DNA of 64,000 bases from Bifidobacterium asteroides (GTDB lineage: Bacteria; Actinomycetota; Actinomycetes; Actinomycetales; Bifidobacteriaceae), in contig NZ_CP132384.1 in the NCBI RefSeq assembly GCF_030758775.1, forward strand, positions 186,001 to 250,000. The letters run 5' to 3'. The notes below the pieces were generated by a model that saw only the letters and a program-made list of their open reading frames with translations, had not been told where the DNA came from and did not search any database. Of this stretch, positions 10,194 through 20,494 are shown in pieces; the stretch's first letter is position 1; every line of letters begins with the position of its first letter. The translations under genes and the position numbers were made by a program.

Positions 10194-10919
10194 ATGTCGG
10201 CCTTCGACAAGGATGATGCCGGGCCGCTGAAGGGCGACCCGGCCGCCGCCGGTGAACCGGATGGGAACGAGGCCAAGGCCTCTGACGCCGCTTCGACACC
10301 CGATCAGGAAGGGGCGCGCGGCCGTCATGCCGGCAAGAGCGCTGCAGACGAGAGCCAGGCGGCTAGCCAGTCCTCGTCGGATTCCTCCGCCAAGGACGCG
10401 TCATCAGCGGATGCTCAGGCTGATGACAAGACTGATGCTGACTCGGCCAAGGAGGAGAGCGCCGACAAGGGATCAGATGGGCTGACTCCTCTGGGTCAGG
10501 CCAAGAAGGAGGCCGCCGATTACCTGGAGGCTCTCCAGCGCGAGCGGGCCGAGTTCGTCAACTTCCGCAACCGCGCCAAGAAAGAGCAGGACATCTTCCG
10601 CCAGCACGGCATCGTGGATGTGCTGACCGCCCTTCTTCCGGCCCTTGATGACATTGACCGGATCAAGGAGCACGGGCAGATGGACGACTCCTTCCAAGCC
10701 GTAGCCAAGAAGATCGACAAGACCTTCGAGAAATTCGGCGTCGAGAAGTTCGGTGAGAAAGGCGAGGACTTCGACCCCACCAAGCATGAGGCCATCCTGC
10801 ACAAGCCGGATCCCAAGGCCGAGAAAGAGACCGTTGACACGGTCGTTGAGGCAGGCTATCGGATCGGTGACCGGGTGATCCGGGCTGCCAGGGTAGTGGT
10901 GACTTCGCCCGGGCAGTAG
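10194..10919 (+). CDS. grpE: Nucleotide exchange factor GrpE
   Basis: Releases ADP from DnaK. The 241-residue protein starts at 10194, one base after the dnaK stop, so the two are translationally coupled; the longer frame back to 10038 lies inside dnaK. The first ~90 residues are a low-complexity acidic Ser/Ala/Asp region, followed by the long coiled coil (EAADYLEALQRERAEFVNFR) and the beta-wing head, ending in VVEAGYRIGDRVIRAARVVV, a typical GrpE signature. The disordered N-terminus is longer than in E. coli GrpE but common in actinobacteria. Confidence 0.96.
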   Translation: MSAFDKDDAGPLKGDPAAAGEPDGNEAKASDAASTPDQEGARGRHAGKSAADESQAASQSSSDSSAKDASSADAQADDKTDADSAKEESADKGSDGLTPLGQAKKEAADYLEALQRERAEFVNFRNRAKKEQDIFRQHGIVDVLTALLPALDDIDRIKEHGQMDDSFQAVAKKIDKTFEKFGVEKFGEKGEDFDPTKHEAILHKPDPKAEKETVDTVVEAGYRIGDRVIRAARVVVTSPGQ

Positions 10920-10964
10920 CAGGGACGGTGATTGCGGACCTTCCGCAGGCTGAATCGACGCCTT

Positions 10965-11011
10965 CGCATGCGGCGGCTGGTGGGTTATGGCCCTGCCCGC
11001 CGCCGCACGCG
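10965..11011 (+). repeat. Long hairpin between grpE and dnaJ
   Basis: TGCGGCGG (10969-10976) pairs with CCGCCGCA (11000-11007); after one A/C mismatch the stem continues for three more pairs (CGC 10965-10967 with GCG 11009-11011). There is no T-run. It may mark an mRNA processing or stability site that lowers dnaJ and hspR relative to dnaK and grpE. Confidence 0.5.
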
Positions 11012-11065
11012 AAAGGGCGGATTCCAATTCGATATATTCGTTGCTTATGAGGAAAGGAGACATGG

Positions 11066-12070
11066 ATGGCTGAGAATGAATGGCTGAGCAAGGACTATTA
11101 CAAGGTCCTTGGTGTCTCCAAGGACGCCAGCGAAGCGGAGATCACCAAGGCCTACCGCAAGCTTGCCCGCAAATACCATCCCGATCTCAATAAGACCAAG
11201 GAGGCTGAGGAGAAGTTCAAGGACATCTCCGAGGCCTACGATGTGCTCAGCAACAAGGAGCAACGTCAGAAGTACGACGCCATCCGCCAGTTCGGCATGG
11301 GGGGAGCCCGGTTCGCCGGGGGTTCCGGCCAGGGCGGCTTCAACACCGATGCCTTTTCGGACATCTTCGGCTCCATGTTCGGTGGGGCTGGAGCGCCTGG
11401 AGGCACCCGTATCCGTTTCGGCGATGGTTCGGGGCAGCCGGACTTCGCTGACATCTTCTCCTCCTTCGGCGGGGGTGCCGGCGGTGGCGGCCGGACCGCC
11501 TACCAGGAGAGCAGGCCCAGGCCAGTCAAGGGCGAGGATCGCAATTCGCGCATCGGCCTGTCCTTCCGTCAGGCGGTCAAGGGGGCTACGGTCTCCCTAA
11601 GCGTGGGCGGCAAGCGCTTCAAGACGCATATCCCTGCTGGGGTTCGCAATGGCCAGCGGATCAGGTTGGCTGGCAAGGGTCGGCCCGGCAGGGACGGGGG
11701 CGCCAATGGCGACCTCTATCTGCAGATCAGCGTTCAGCCCAGCCAGCGGTTCACCATGAAGGACAGGGATCTGGTCATGACCCTGCCGGTGACGGTATCC
11801 GAGGCTGCCCTGGGGGCCAAGGTCCAGGCTCGGGACATCGACGACCAGGTCGTCACCTTCAAGATCCCGGCCGGCTCCTCCAGCGGCGACGAGATCCGCA
11901 TCGCCGGCAAGGGGGTACAAGACCGGCGCGGCAAGGGCGACCTGGTGGGGCGGCTTGAGATCCGCATGCCTGGTCGGTTGGGCATGGCCCAGAAGAAGGC
12001 CATGCGTGACTTTGCCAAGTCCAGTGGCGACTTCGACGAGCGGATCGCCGGTGAGCGCATGAAGATATGA
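11066..12070 (+). CDS. dnaJ: DnaJ-family co-chaperone without zinc finger
   Basis: Stimulates DnaK ATPase and delivers substrates. A J domain fills residues ~8-75 with the HPD motif (YHPDLN), followed by a Gly/Phe-rich stretch and then directly the two C-terminal beta-barrel domains. The cysteine-rich zinc-finger domain of classical DnaJ is missing and the whole 334-residue protein contains no cysteine, so it is a class B (CbpA-like) J protein. AAAGGAG at 11053-11059 supports the start. Located third in the heat-shock operon. A second, zinc-containing DnaJ may exist elsewhere on the chromosome, as in related genomes. Confidence 0.93.
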   Translation: MAENEWLSKDYYKVLGVSKDASEAEITKAYRKLARKYHPDLNKTKEAEEKFKDISEAYDVLSNKEQRQKYDAIRQFGMGGARFAGGSGQGGFNTDAFSDIFGSMFGGAGAPGGTRIRFGDGSGQPDFADIFSSFGGGAGGGGRTAYQESRPRPVKGEDRNSRIGLSFRQAVKGATVSLSVGGKRFKTHIPAGVRNGQRIRLAGKGRPGRDGGANGDLYLQISVQPSQRFTMKDRDLVMTLPVTVSEAALGAKVQARDIDDQVVTFKIPAGSSSGDEIRIAGKGVQDRRGKGDLVGRLEIRMPGRLGMAQKKAMRDFAKSSGDFDERIAGERMKI

Positions 12071-12122
12071 CGATCCCGATGCAGGATCAGGTTGGAACGA
12101 ACAGCGGAGAGGAGTGATGATC

Positions 12123-12653
12123 ATGGTCAGGGTGGATCCCGAGACCAGGCGGATCTATCTGGCCTGCGCTCGCGGTCTGGTGGCCGGGCGCATCAGTCTG
12201 GATGCTGCCGATGATGCCGGTTTGGACATTGAGCTGCCGGTCTTCAGCGTCGGCCAGGTCGGGCAGTTGGCCAACATCCATCCGCAGACCCTGCGCCAAT
12301 ACGACCGGCTGGGTCTGATCGTGCCGGAACGGACCGAGGGGGGTGCACGCCGATACTCCCTGCGGGATCTGGACCGGCTGGGTCAGGCTCAGCATCTGAG
12401 CCAGGACGAGTCCATCAACCTGGCCGGGGTGACCAGGATCCTGGCCCTGGCCGAGGAGAATCGTCAGCTGAGGCGCCAGCTGCGCCGCTCCCACCAGTCA
12501 CAGGGGTCCAGCATGTTCGCCGCCGCTGCCGACGGCCGGGTCGTCGAGGTCAGGCGGTCCAGCAGGGCCCGGCTCTGGCGGCAGGACACGACGCATGACG
12601 AGGCCGATCCAACTGAGTCCAAATCGCTGATCGTCTGGAGCGTACGCTCCTGA
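12123..12653 (+). CDS. hspR: Heat-shock repressor HspR (MerR family)
   Basis: DNA-binding autorepressor of the dnaK operon; in actinobacteria DnaK acts as its co-repressor. A MerR-type winged helix is visible with VGQVGQLANIHPQTLRQYDR and LGLIVPERTEGGARRYS, followed by a short coiled coil (LALAEENRQLRRQLRR) and a basic C-terminus. The N-terminal ~40 residues precede the MerR domain. The start at 12123 is chosen because AGGAG at 12110-12114 lies 8 nt upstream; GTG 12114 and ATG 12117 are too close. The target HAIR element is at 8132-8152. Confidence 0.94.
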   Translation: MVRVDPETRRIYLACARGLVAGRISLDAADDAGLDIELPVFSVGQVGQLANIHPQTLRQYDRLGLIVPERTEGGARRYSLRDLDRLGQAQHLSQDESINLAGVTRILALAEENRQLRRQLRRSHQSQGSSMFAAAADGRVVEVRRSSRARLWRQDTTHDEADPTESKSLIVWSVRS

Positions 12654-12793
12654 AGCAGGTGAGGGGCCTGTGCTATGGTGTACAGGTTGGCCGCTCGCCC
12701 AAGAGCTGCGGCTGATCGTCGCCTGAATGCTTTGAGTACGGGGAAACCGCTTGCGCGAAATTCGTCATTCTCTGCTTTGCACGCGGCCCGCGA

Positions 12794-12809
12794 ACTGTCG
12801 ACCGACAGT
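12794..12809. repeat. Perfect inverted repeat in leader of DEAD-box helicase gene
   Basis: ACTGTCG-AC-CGACAGT is a perfect 7+2+7 inverted repeat, 31 nt before the helicase start. The two-base gap favours a DNA-binding site over an RNA hairpin. Further upstream, TGTGCTATGGT around 12667-12677 looks like an extended -10 promoter, which would give a leader of roughly 160 nt. Confidence 0.4.
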
Positions 12810-12840
12810 ACCGTTTTCTTCCCTGTTGTGAAAGGTCATT

Positions 12841-14505
12841 GTGACTGCTTCATCCATGCCCGATTCCACTTCGTCCAATTCCGACAATTCTGCTGTAGAA
12901 CCTATGGCTTTTGACCAGCTGGGGGTGCCTGAACCCTTGGTCCGCGTCCTGCGCAAGGACGGCAAGACCAGCGCTTTCCCCATCCAACGGGATACCCTGC
13001 CTGATGCCCTGGCCGGCCGTGACATCCTGGGCCGGGGGCGGACTGGTTCCGGCAAGACCCTGGCTTTCAGCATCCCCCTGGTAGCTCGACTGGCTGCCGA
13101 TGAGGAAGGACGGGTTCGCCACGGCCGGGGGGGTGCCGCCGGATCAGGCAGCCTGCCCCGCCCGCGCGGTCTTGTTCTGGCTCCCACCCGCGAGCTGGCC
13201 AATCAGATCGACGAGGTTCTCAACCCCCTGGCCCAGGCCTACGGCATGCGGACTTGCACCGTCTACGGCGGTGTTGGCCAGGGCCGTCAGGTCGATGCCC
13301 TTCGGCGCGGGGCCAAGATTGTGGTGGCCTGCCCTGGTCGCTTGGAGGATCTGCTCCGTCAGCACAAGCTCAGCCTGGAGGACGTGGAGATCGCCGTGCT
13401 GGACGAGGCCGACGAGATGGCTGACATGGGCTTCCTGCCTGCCGTGGAGCGGATCCTGGCCCAGGTTCGCCCGGGCGGTCAGCGGATGCTTTTCTCGGCC
13501 ACCCTGGACCACGGTGTGGATGCCGTGGTCAAGCGTTTCCTCAAGGACCCCAAGATTCACGAGGTGGACTCGGCAACCCAGCATGTGGATCTGATGACCC
13601 ACCACATCTTCCGCACCACCCAGGCCGCCAAGCATGATCTCGTGCGCAAGCTGGCTTCGGGCACTGGACGTCGTATTCTCTTCACCCGGACCAAGTTCCA
13701 GGCCAAGAAGCTGGCCAAGAACCTGATTGACAATGGCATACCGGCCGCACAGCTGCATGGCAACCTCTCTCAGAACCAGCGCGATCGCAACCTAGGGGCT
13801 TTCTCACGGGGCGAGGTGAAGGTCCTGGTGGCTACCGACGTGGCCGCCCGCGGCGTGGACATCAGTGACGTAGACCTTGTGGTTCAGGTGGATCCACCGG
13901 CCGATTCCAAGTCCTTCCTGCATCGGTCAGGGCGTACGGCCCGGGCCGGCCGTTCCGGCGACGTGGTCACCTTGGTCTTGCCCGATCAGTGGCGCGACAC
14001 CAGGCGGATGCTGCGCATGGCCCATATCGATGCCAAGCCGGTTCAGGTGACCGCCGATTCGCCTGAGGTTACCGAACTTGTAGGACCCGTGGCCAAGCCG
14101 GTGCAAGGCTGGTCCTTGCAAGCCGAGCAGCCGCAGGCCTCAGGCGGCCGGTCTGCCCGTGGAGGCCGTAGCGGCCGAAGCGGACATCGGGATCGTTCCC
14201 GGTCCGACAGGCATTTCGATCGCGGCGGCCGGGCTAGGGCTGCAGGCCGGGACCGGGATCGTCGGCCTTACCGTTCCCGGCGGTCTGGTGACCGACCGGC
14301 ATTCGATCGTGAGGATGGCCCATTGGACGGCAGGACCAGAGGCCATCGTCATTCCGGCAGCAGCGAGCGGACCCATGGTCACGACCATGGCCGTGGCAAC
14401 GGCCGTGCTGGCTCTCGTTTTGACGCAGACCGTCGTGGGTTCCGCCGCGGTCATCGTCATCATCGTCGTGACGATAACCCCTTCCGCTCCGCCTCCAGGC
14501 GTTGA
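12841..14505 (+). CDS. DEAD-box ATP-dependent RNA helicase
   Basis: Unwinds RNA duplexes, typically in ribosome assembly, mRNA decay or cold adaptation. The N-terminal ~60 residues include a Q motif (FPIQRDTLP), then motif I (GRTGSGKT), Ia (PTRELANQI), II (DEAD), III (SAT), and in the second RecA domain HRSGRTARAG (motif VI). The last ~130 residues are very rich in Arg, Gly, Asp and His, an RNA-binding tail that also makes this DNA GC-rich and repetitive. GTG start at 12841 with AAAGG 5 nt upstream. Length is 554 residues. Homologues with such tails are annotated RhlE- or DeaD-like; the exact orthologue is not assigned. Confidence 0.94.
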   Translation: MTASSMPDSTSSNSDNSAVEPMAFDQLGVPEPLVRVLRKDGKTSAFPIQRDTLPDALAGRDILGRGRTGSGKTLAFSIPLVARLAADEEGRVRHGRGGAAGSGSLPRPRGLVLAPTRELANQIDEVLNPLAQAYGMRTCTVYGGVGQGRQVDALRRGAKIVVACPGRLEDLLRQHKLSLEDVEIAVLDEADEMADMGFLPAVERILAQVRPGGQRMLFSATLDHGVDAVVKRFLKDPKIHEVDSATQHVDLMTHHIFRTTQAAKHDLVRKLASGTGRRILFTRTKFQAKKLAKNLIDNGIPAAQLHGNLSQNQRDRNLGAFSRGEVKVLVATDVAARGVDISDVDLVVQVDPPADSKSFLHRSGRTARAGRSGDVVTLVLPDQWRDTRRMLRMAHIDAKPVQVTADSPEVTELVGPVAKPVQGWSLQAEQPQASGGRSARGGRSGRSGHRDRSRSDRHFDRGGRARAAGRDRDRRPYRSRRSGDRPAFDREDGPLDGRTRGHRHSGSSERTHGHDHGRGNGRAGSRFDADRRGFRRGHRHHRRDDNPFRSASRR

Positions 14506-14510
14506 TTCAT

Positions 14511-14539
14511 CGATGGGCGCGTTTGCATAATGCGCCCAT
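14511..14539 (+). terminator. Hairpin terminator after helicase gene
   Basis: GATGGGCGC (14511-14519) and GCGCCCATC (14531-14539) form a perfect 9-bp stem with an 11-nt loop, starting 5 nt after the helicase stop. The following sequence (GTGGTTGTTG) is only partly T-rich. The remaining stretch to 14823 holds no convincing gene; it contains a 7-bp repeat TGCAACC/GGTTGCA (14636-14662) and a small hairpin GGTCGT/ACGACC (14780-14795) just beyond the tRNA 3' end. Confidence 0.65.
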
Positions 14540-14823
14540 CGTGGTTGTTGATGCTGACCCGATATACGCTGTCTTTGCTGCCGGGGGGACGGATGCCGGC
14601 TTCGCTGAAGCAATTCTGAGCGCTTGATGAGCAATTGCAACCTTGCTGATTCCATGGTTGCAGTGCGAGCTGACCCTGGCCCCATGCCAAGGTTCTTACG
14701 CACCCACCCGCCTGATTGGTTCTGGCAGGAGAGCGGCTGTGCTGCGTTGATGCGTCAGGAATCTGCCGAAGCCTTTATCGGTCGTGATGACGACCTGGAG
14801 CATTGTGCAGTGTCTCGACATTG

Positions 14824-14896
14824 TGGAGCTGAGGGTAGTCGAAACCCCGACCTCTTCGATGCGAACGAAGCGCTCTACCAACTGAGCTACAGCCCC
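14824..14896 (-). tRNA. tRNA-Ala (anticodon CGC)
   Basis: The minus strand folds into a complete 73-nt cloverleaf without an encoded CCA. The acceptor stem GGGGCTG/CAGCTCC carries G3-U70, the universal alanine identity element. The D arm reads GCTCAGTTGGTAGAGC, the anticodon stem is CTTCG/CGAAG with loop TTCGCAT (anticodon CGC, reading GCG), and the T arm contains TTCGA. It lies downstream of the DedA gene on the same strand. Confidence 0.95.
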
Positions 14897-14979
14897 ATTC
14901 GTTGCCCGACCGTAGCCGAACAACAGAAGCTTACTTTAGCGCGTGCCCTGGCCAAACGCAAAATATCTCAGGCCAGGTA

Positions 14980-15663
14980 TCAGTCTGCCTTGGCGCTGGT
15001 TTCTTCGACGGAAGCCTTCTTGCGGCCGAACTTTGCCTTGAGCAGGCCAATGACCGTGGGCAGGACCGAGATGACCAGGATCAGGATGATGACCAGCTCG
15101 AAATGCTGCTGGACTGCGGGGATGCCGCCGAAGAAGTAGCCCAGGAGGGTGAAGAGACTTGACCATACCAAGCCACCTAGCACGCTGAAGGGGGTGAAGC
15201 GCCGCCAGCGCATTCCGGAGATGCCTGAAATGAAAGGCATGAAGGTCCTGATGAAGGGAAGGAAGCGTCCCAGGACCACGGCCAGAGGGCCCCACTTGTC
15301 GATCAGCCCTTCGGTCTTGGCGATTCGTTCGGGGGTCAGCGACTTCACGCGCCCTGAACGGACGATGGCCCGGCCGAAGAAGTGCCCGATGAAGTAGTTG
15401 CTCTGGTCGCCCAGGATGGGGGCCAGCCAGACGACGGGCAGGAGCACGTCCAAGGCCATGCCGCTGGATGGGTCATGGGCGAAGACGCCGGCGGCGAAGA
15501 GCAGGGAGTCGCCCGGCAGGAAGGGCATGAAGACCACGCCTGTCTCGATGAAGATGATCAGGAAGATGAACCCGTAGGTCGGCACCAGCCCCATGGCGAT
15601 CCAGCTCGCGATGGCGCTGCGCGGATCCTTGAGCAGGTGTATCAGCCAGTTGACGAACCCCAT
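14980..15663 (-). CDS. DedA/SNARE-associated family membrane protein
   Basis: Inner-membrane protein of the DedA family, which is linked to polyprenyl- or phospholipid flipping and to membrane homeostasis. Hallmarks are visible: FIETGVVFMPFLPGDSLLF, then a Gly/Arg-rich re-entrant region with FGRAIVRSGRVK and LGRFLPFIRTFMPFISGISG. About 5-6 hydrophobic segments occur. The start at 15663 (MGFVNWLIHLL) is preferred to 15711, which adds a polar leader not typical of the family. The C-terminus is basic. There is no operon partner; the tRNA gene follows downstream. Confidence 0.88.
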   Translation of the reverse strand: MGFVNWLIHLLKDPRSAIASWIAMGLVPTYGFIFLIIFIETGVVFMPFLPGDSLLFAAGVFAHDPSSGMALDVLLPVVWLAPILGDQSNYFIGHFFGRAIVRSGRVKSLTPERIAKTEGLIDKWGPLAVVLGRFLPFIRTFMPFISGISGMRWRRFTPFSVLGGLVWSSLFTLLGYFFGGIPAVQQHFELVIILILVISVLPTVIGLLKAKFGRKKASVEETSAKAD

Positions 15664-15842
15664 GAATCGCGTTCCATTCCGTCGATGTGTGCTTTTCCAG
15701 AACCGAGACACACTTTAACAAGCCGGCCTTGGCACCCGGTACTCCCCGGTCTGATTCCTTGCGAGGACAACACAACCCATCGTTGCCGGACTTATCGGCT
15801 GTCGGCCACGGTCCTGTCGTCGGTCCTCCTGTGCGAAGATAG

Positions 15843-17270
<1,428 letters not shown>

Positions 17271-17298
17271 GCACTACGGCGCACAAACGTTGCTGCAA

Positions 17299-17335
17299 GG
17301 CGGTCGGGCATCCCTGTCCGGCCGCCTCCTTTGTC
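17299..17335 (+). terminator. Terminator of GH1 gene
   Basis: GGCGGTCGG (17299-17307) pairs with CCGGCCGCC (17318-17326) with one T-G wobble, 10-nt loop, followed by TCCTTTGTCC. It lies between the convergent GH1 and mannosyltransferase genes. Confidence 0.75.
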
Positions 17336-19078
17336 CTAGATCCAGCTGGACAGCCACATGTGCATGCGCCAGAAGTCATAGGGGATGGGCATGGCGGTCC
17401 ACAGCGGATAGAAGAAGACCGAGGTCAGGCCCAGCAGGGTCAGGCCCATGATCATGGTCTGCCGGTAGAGGATACTGTCCGAATTCTGCCGTAGCCAGTT
17501 GACCACATAGCAGATTGCCAGGATCATCCAGGGCAGGATGACGATGGAATAGAAAGTGAAGGTGGTCCGGTTCATGTATTGGATCCAGGGCAGCCAGCCG
17601 GCCAGCATGCCTGCCAAGACCCCCCAGATCCGCCAATCTCCGTGCTTGACCACGACGGCGATGACGATGGCCAGAACCATGCAGATGCTGCCCAACCACC
17701 AGGTCAGGGGATTGCCCAAGGATGTGACGGCGGCCACGCAGGGGGAGTCCTTGGCCAGTCCGCACAAGCCGGGGAAGCCTGTGATCTTCTGCCAGTAGAA
17801 GCTGGTGGGTCTGATCTGCAAGGGCCACGTCAGGGGGTTGGCCATGTATGGGTGTCGTGTATGCAGGGTGGTGTGGAAGTGCCACATCTGCCGGTGGTAT
17901 TCAGCCAGGGATCGTAACCCCTCCGGCAGCCAGGTCAGACCCTGGCCAGGGTGCTGGGCCGCCCAGCTGTGCATGAAGGAATCCCCGTGCAGGAACCATC
18001 CCGTCCAGGAGGCCAGATAGGTGCCCGCCCAGACGGGGATCATAAGCAGGGCCGCCGGCAGCCCGTCCCTGAACACGGCGCTCTGCAGCCAGGATCCGTA
18101 TCCTGCCTGATGGCGTTCCCAGCCATCCCAGAGCACTGAGATCAGGGCGAAGACGGCGAAGAAGTAGGCGCCTGACCACTTGGTGCCGGTGGCCAGGCCC
18201 AGGAGCAGGGCGGCTCCTGTCCGCCACCAGGACCAGGCGATGAAGGGGCCGGTAGTGGCCACGGGCAGTTCGACACGGCTTTGCCGTCCTTGCTGTCCCT
18301 GTGACTGGATGACCTTCACCCGGTAGTGCAGGCGGAAATCAGCCTGATCCTTGGCCCAGGATTGTCGCAGCCTGGTCCGAGCCCAGTCCCGGTGGCCCAT
18401 CAGGCACAGCCAGGCTCCCAGGACGAAGATCATGACGAAGTTGTCCAGCAGGCCGGTTCGGCTCATAACGATGCCCAGACCATCGATAGCCATGAGGAAG
18501 CCGGCTGTCAGGGCGATGGGCAGGTTATGGAAGAGGCGCAGGGCTACTCGGCAGAGCAGCAGGATGGCGATGGTGCCCACAAGGGCAGTGGCCGCTCGCC
18601 AGGCGAAGGGATTCCCGGCTCCGCCGAACAGTTTGAGACCCAAGGCGATGCACCACTTGCCCACCGGCGGGTGAACCACGTATTCGGCCTGGGGCAGCCA
18701 GTCGCTGGTATGCCCCTGGGCAAAGATCTGGTCGATGGGAAGGTCAAGGGGGCCGGCTTTTTTGGGCCAGTTGCGCGGCTCGCCGGTCATCAGCATGGTC
18801 CAGGCGTCTTTGACGTAATAGGTCTCGTCGAAGACGATGGCTCGAGGGCTGCCCAGCCGTACAAACCGCAGAAGCCCGCCCAGAAGCGCCATGAGTATGC
18901 AGGCCAGCCAGCTGCTCTGCCGCCGAGAGAACCGGGGTATCGAGATCCCTCGTTTGGTGTGGTGACCCTTGGGCTTGCTGAAGATGTACAGCATGACAGG
19001 GCGACCGGACCGGTGGGCGGCGTGCCTGCCGTGTCTGGAGGAGCGATGCTGCGAAGAAAGCCCTGCCAAAGATGTCAT
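17336..19078 (-). CDS. Protein O-mannosyltransferase (GT39, PMT family)
   Basis: Multi-spanning membrane glycosyltransferase that moves mannose from polyprenyl-phosphate mannose to Ser/Thr of proteins during export. The catalytic first extracytoplasmic loop carries FDETYYVKDAW, the conserved Asp-Glu pair of PMTs, and later segments match the family (HPPVGKW, GTKWSGAYFF). About ten hydrophobic helices fill 580 residues. The start at 19078 is chosen because TAATCT (19091-19086) is a -10 box exactly 7 nt upstream, indicating a leaderless mRNA; a frame running back to 19294 overlaps rsmI and is rejected. Divergent from rsmI with a 28-bp gap. The large Ser/Thr-rich surface protein at 57-62 kb could be a client. 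Confidence 0.9.
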   Translation of the reverse strand: MTSLAGLSSQHRSSRHGRHAAHRSGRPVMLYIFSKPKGHHTKRGISIPRFSRRQSSWLACILMALLGGLLRFVRLGSPRAIVFDETYYVKDAWTMLMTGEPRNWPKKAGPLDLPIDQIFAQGHTSDWLPQAEYVVHPPVGKWCIALGLKLFGGAGNPFAWRAATALVGTIAILLLCRVALRLFHNLPIALTAGFLMAIDGLGIVMSRTGLLDNFVMIFVLGAWLCLMGHRDWARTRLRQSWAKDQADFRLHYRVKVIQSQGQQGRQSRVELPVATTGPFIAWSWWRTGAALLLGLATGTKWSGAYFFAVFALISVLWDGWERHQAGYGSWLQSAVFRDGLPAALLMIPVWAGTYLASWTGWFLHGDSFMHSWAAQHPGQGLTWLPEGLRSLAEYHRQMWHFHTTLHTRHPYMANPLTWPLQIRPTSFYWQKITGFPGLCGLAKDSPCVAAVTSLGNPLTWWLGSICMVLAIVIAVVVKHGDWRIWGVLAGMLAGWLPWIQYMNRTTFTFYSIVILPWMILAICYVVNWLRQNSDSILYRQTMIMGLTLLGLTSVFFYPLWTAMPIPYDFWRMHMWLSSWI

Positions 19079-19085
19079 CACCCCT

Positions 19086-19100
19086 AGATTAGGCCATACT
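19086..19100. promoter_or_regulatory. Divergent leaderless promoters of the PMT gene and rsmI
   Basis: On the minus strand TAATCT (19091-19086) ends 7 nt before the PMT start; on the plus strand CATACT (19095-19100) ends 6 nt before the rsmI ATG. Both transcripts would begin at or next to the start codon. The two -10 boxes are only 3 bp apart, so simultaneous initiation in both directions is unlikely. Confidence 0.55.
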
Positions 19101-19106
19101 GAAGGC

Positions 19107-20069
19107 ATGAGCAGCATGAACGGCCGGAGCGATGGACATATACAGGGTGGAGAAAGCCATGCAGGGTCGATTTCACCCGGTGTTTCAGGTGGAACAGTGG
19201 TGCTGGCGGCCACGCCTATAGGCAATGTCGCCGATGCCTCGACACGCTTGGTGGAGCTCCTGCAGTCGGCGGACCTGGTGGCAGCAGAGGACACGCGGCG
19301 GCTCTATGATCTGGCCAATCGTTTGGGGGTACGCGTAGGCGGCAGGGTTATGGCCTATCACGATCATAACGAGCGGCGAATGGCCGATCCCATCCTGGAT
19401 CAGGTTTGTGACGGAGCCTGCGCGCTGGTGGTCTCAGATGCGGGCATGCCCACCATCAACGATCCGGGCATGGCCATCGTCAGGCGGGCCATTGAACGAG
19501 GCATACCGGTCACCTGTGCCCCTGGCCCCAGCGCCGTGCTGGATGCCCTGGCCCTCTCTGGTCTGCCGACCGACCGCTTCTGCTATGAGGGGTTTCTTCC
19601 CCGTCGGCACCAGGAGCGGTTGCGGCATCTGCGCACCCTGCGCAGCGAGGAGCGGACCTTGGTCTTCTACGAGACGCCTCACCGCATTGATCAGGCTATG
19701 CAGGACCTTCAGGAGGTCTTCGGCCCCGACCGGCTCATGGCCCTCTGCCGGGAGCTGACCAAGGAACATGAACAGATCCGGCGGGGCACAGTCGGAGAAA
19801 TTGTGCGTTCCCTCCAGGAGGATCCTCCCCGGGGAGAGATGGTCCTGGTCGTGGCTGGTGCATCCGCCTTGGAGGCAAGGCGCAACGATCCTGAGGCCAT
19901 GGATGATCGGCGGCTGGCGGTTCTAGCACGTGATCTGGCTCGAACCGAGGGCCTGCGGCTCAAGGAGGCCATCGCGCGGGTAGCTGCCGAGCACCCCCTG
20001 GCTGATGGCAGCCTGCCTAATCGCAAGCGGATTTATGCCCTGGCCGTTCAAGAGGATAAGGAGGACTGA
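19107..20069 (+). CDS. rsmI: 16S rRNA (cytidine-1402 2'-O)-methyltransferase RsmI
   Basis: SAM-dependent methyltransferase of the tetrapyrrole-methylase fold that modifies C1402 in the ribosomal P site. Visible signatures are LAATPIGNVADAS, AAEDTRR, SDAGMPTINDPG and YETPHRI, in the order known for the family. The start at 19107 leaves a ~30-residue polar N-terminus before the first motif; the start is supported by the -10 box 6 nt upstream and by the divergent gene. Length 320 residues. Its 3' end overlaps by 22 bp the convergent unknown gene. Confidence 0.95.
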   Translation: MSSMNGRSDGHIQGGESHAGSISPGVSGGTVVLAATPIGNVADASTRLVELLQSADLVAAEDTRRLYDLANRLGVRVGGRVMAYHDHNERRMADPILDQVCDGACALVVSDAGMPTINDPGMAIVRRAIERGIPVTCAPGPSAVLDALALSGLPTDRFCYEGFLPRRHQERLRHLRTLRSEERTLVFYETPHRIDQAMQDLQEVFGPDRLMALCRELTKEHEQIRRGTVGEIVRSLQEDPPRGEMVLVVAGASALEARRNDPEAMDDRRLAVLARDLARTEGLRLKEAIARVAAEHPLADGSLPNRKRIYALAVQEDKED

Positions 20070-20494
20070 TTCCCCTTTCCCTCATCCAGCAGCACCTCCA
20101 GCGCTCTGCGCACACCGGGCCCGCCCAGCTGGGAGATGGTCTCCAGCAGGGCTGGCGAAGCAGCGGGATTGGCCACCAGCCACCGGCGCAGCTCAGGCTC
20201 TTCTCGGGCGATGGCCCAGAGGATGCTCGGGTCGGTCGCGGGGTCTGTGGCCATCAGCGCTGTGGGCACCAGGGGAGGCTCCGGTGGCGGGGCGCGCATC
20301 TGGGCCATCGGGTGGATGCCATCAGGTTCGTCTTGGCTCAAATCGTCATCTGCTGGGGAGCGCGACCGGCTGCTGATGGCAGTCATGAGCCGGGCCATGC
20401 GTTCAGTGGCGGACAACCCACGATGTCTCCGGGCCCTGCCTCGGTGCCGATGATGGCCGTGCGTACCTCGGGCATACCTCACTGTCAGACTCAT
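20048..20494 (-). CDS. Unknown protein with leucine-rich-repeat-variant-like C-terminus
   Basis: I do not recognise a function. The 148-residue protein has a very basic His/Arg-rich N-terminus (~40 residues) and a C-terminal helical segment (TDPSILWAIAREEPELRRWL, then NPAASPALLETISQLG) reminiscent of the variant leucine-rich repeats found in many actinobacterial hypothetical proteins. Its ATG at 20494 overlaps the stop of the upstream unknown gene by ATGA, so the two are probably cotranslated. It overlaps the rsmI 3' end by 22 bp. Antisense frames to a real gene can look alike, but the coupling and the repeat-like pattern favour a real gene. Confidence 0.6.
   Translation of the reverse strand: MSLTVRYARGTHGHHRHRGRARRHRGLSATERMARLMTAISSRSRSPADDDLSQDEPDGIHPMAQMRAPPPEPPLVPTALMATDPATDPSILWAIAREEPELRRWLVANPAASPALLETISQLGGPGVRRALEVLLDEGKGNQSSLSS

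Noticed and set aside
14624..15139. A 171-codon plus-strand frame across the tRNA and DedA region
   Set aside because: It runs through the tRNA gene and antisense to DedA.
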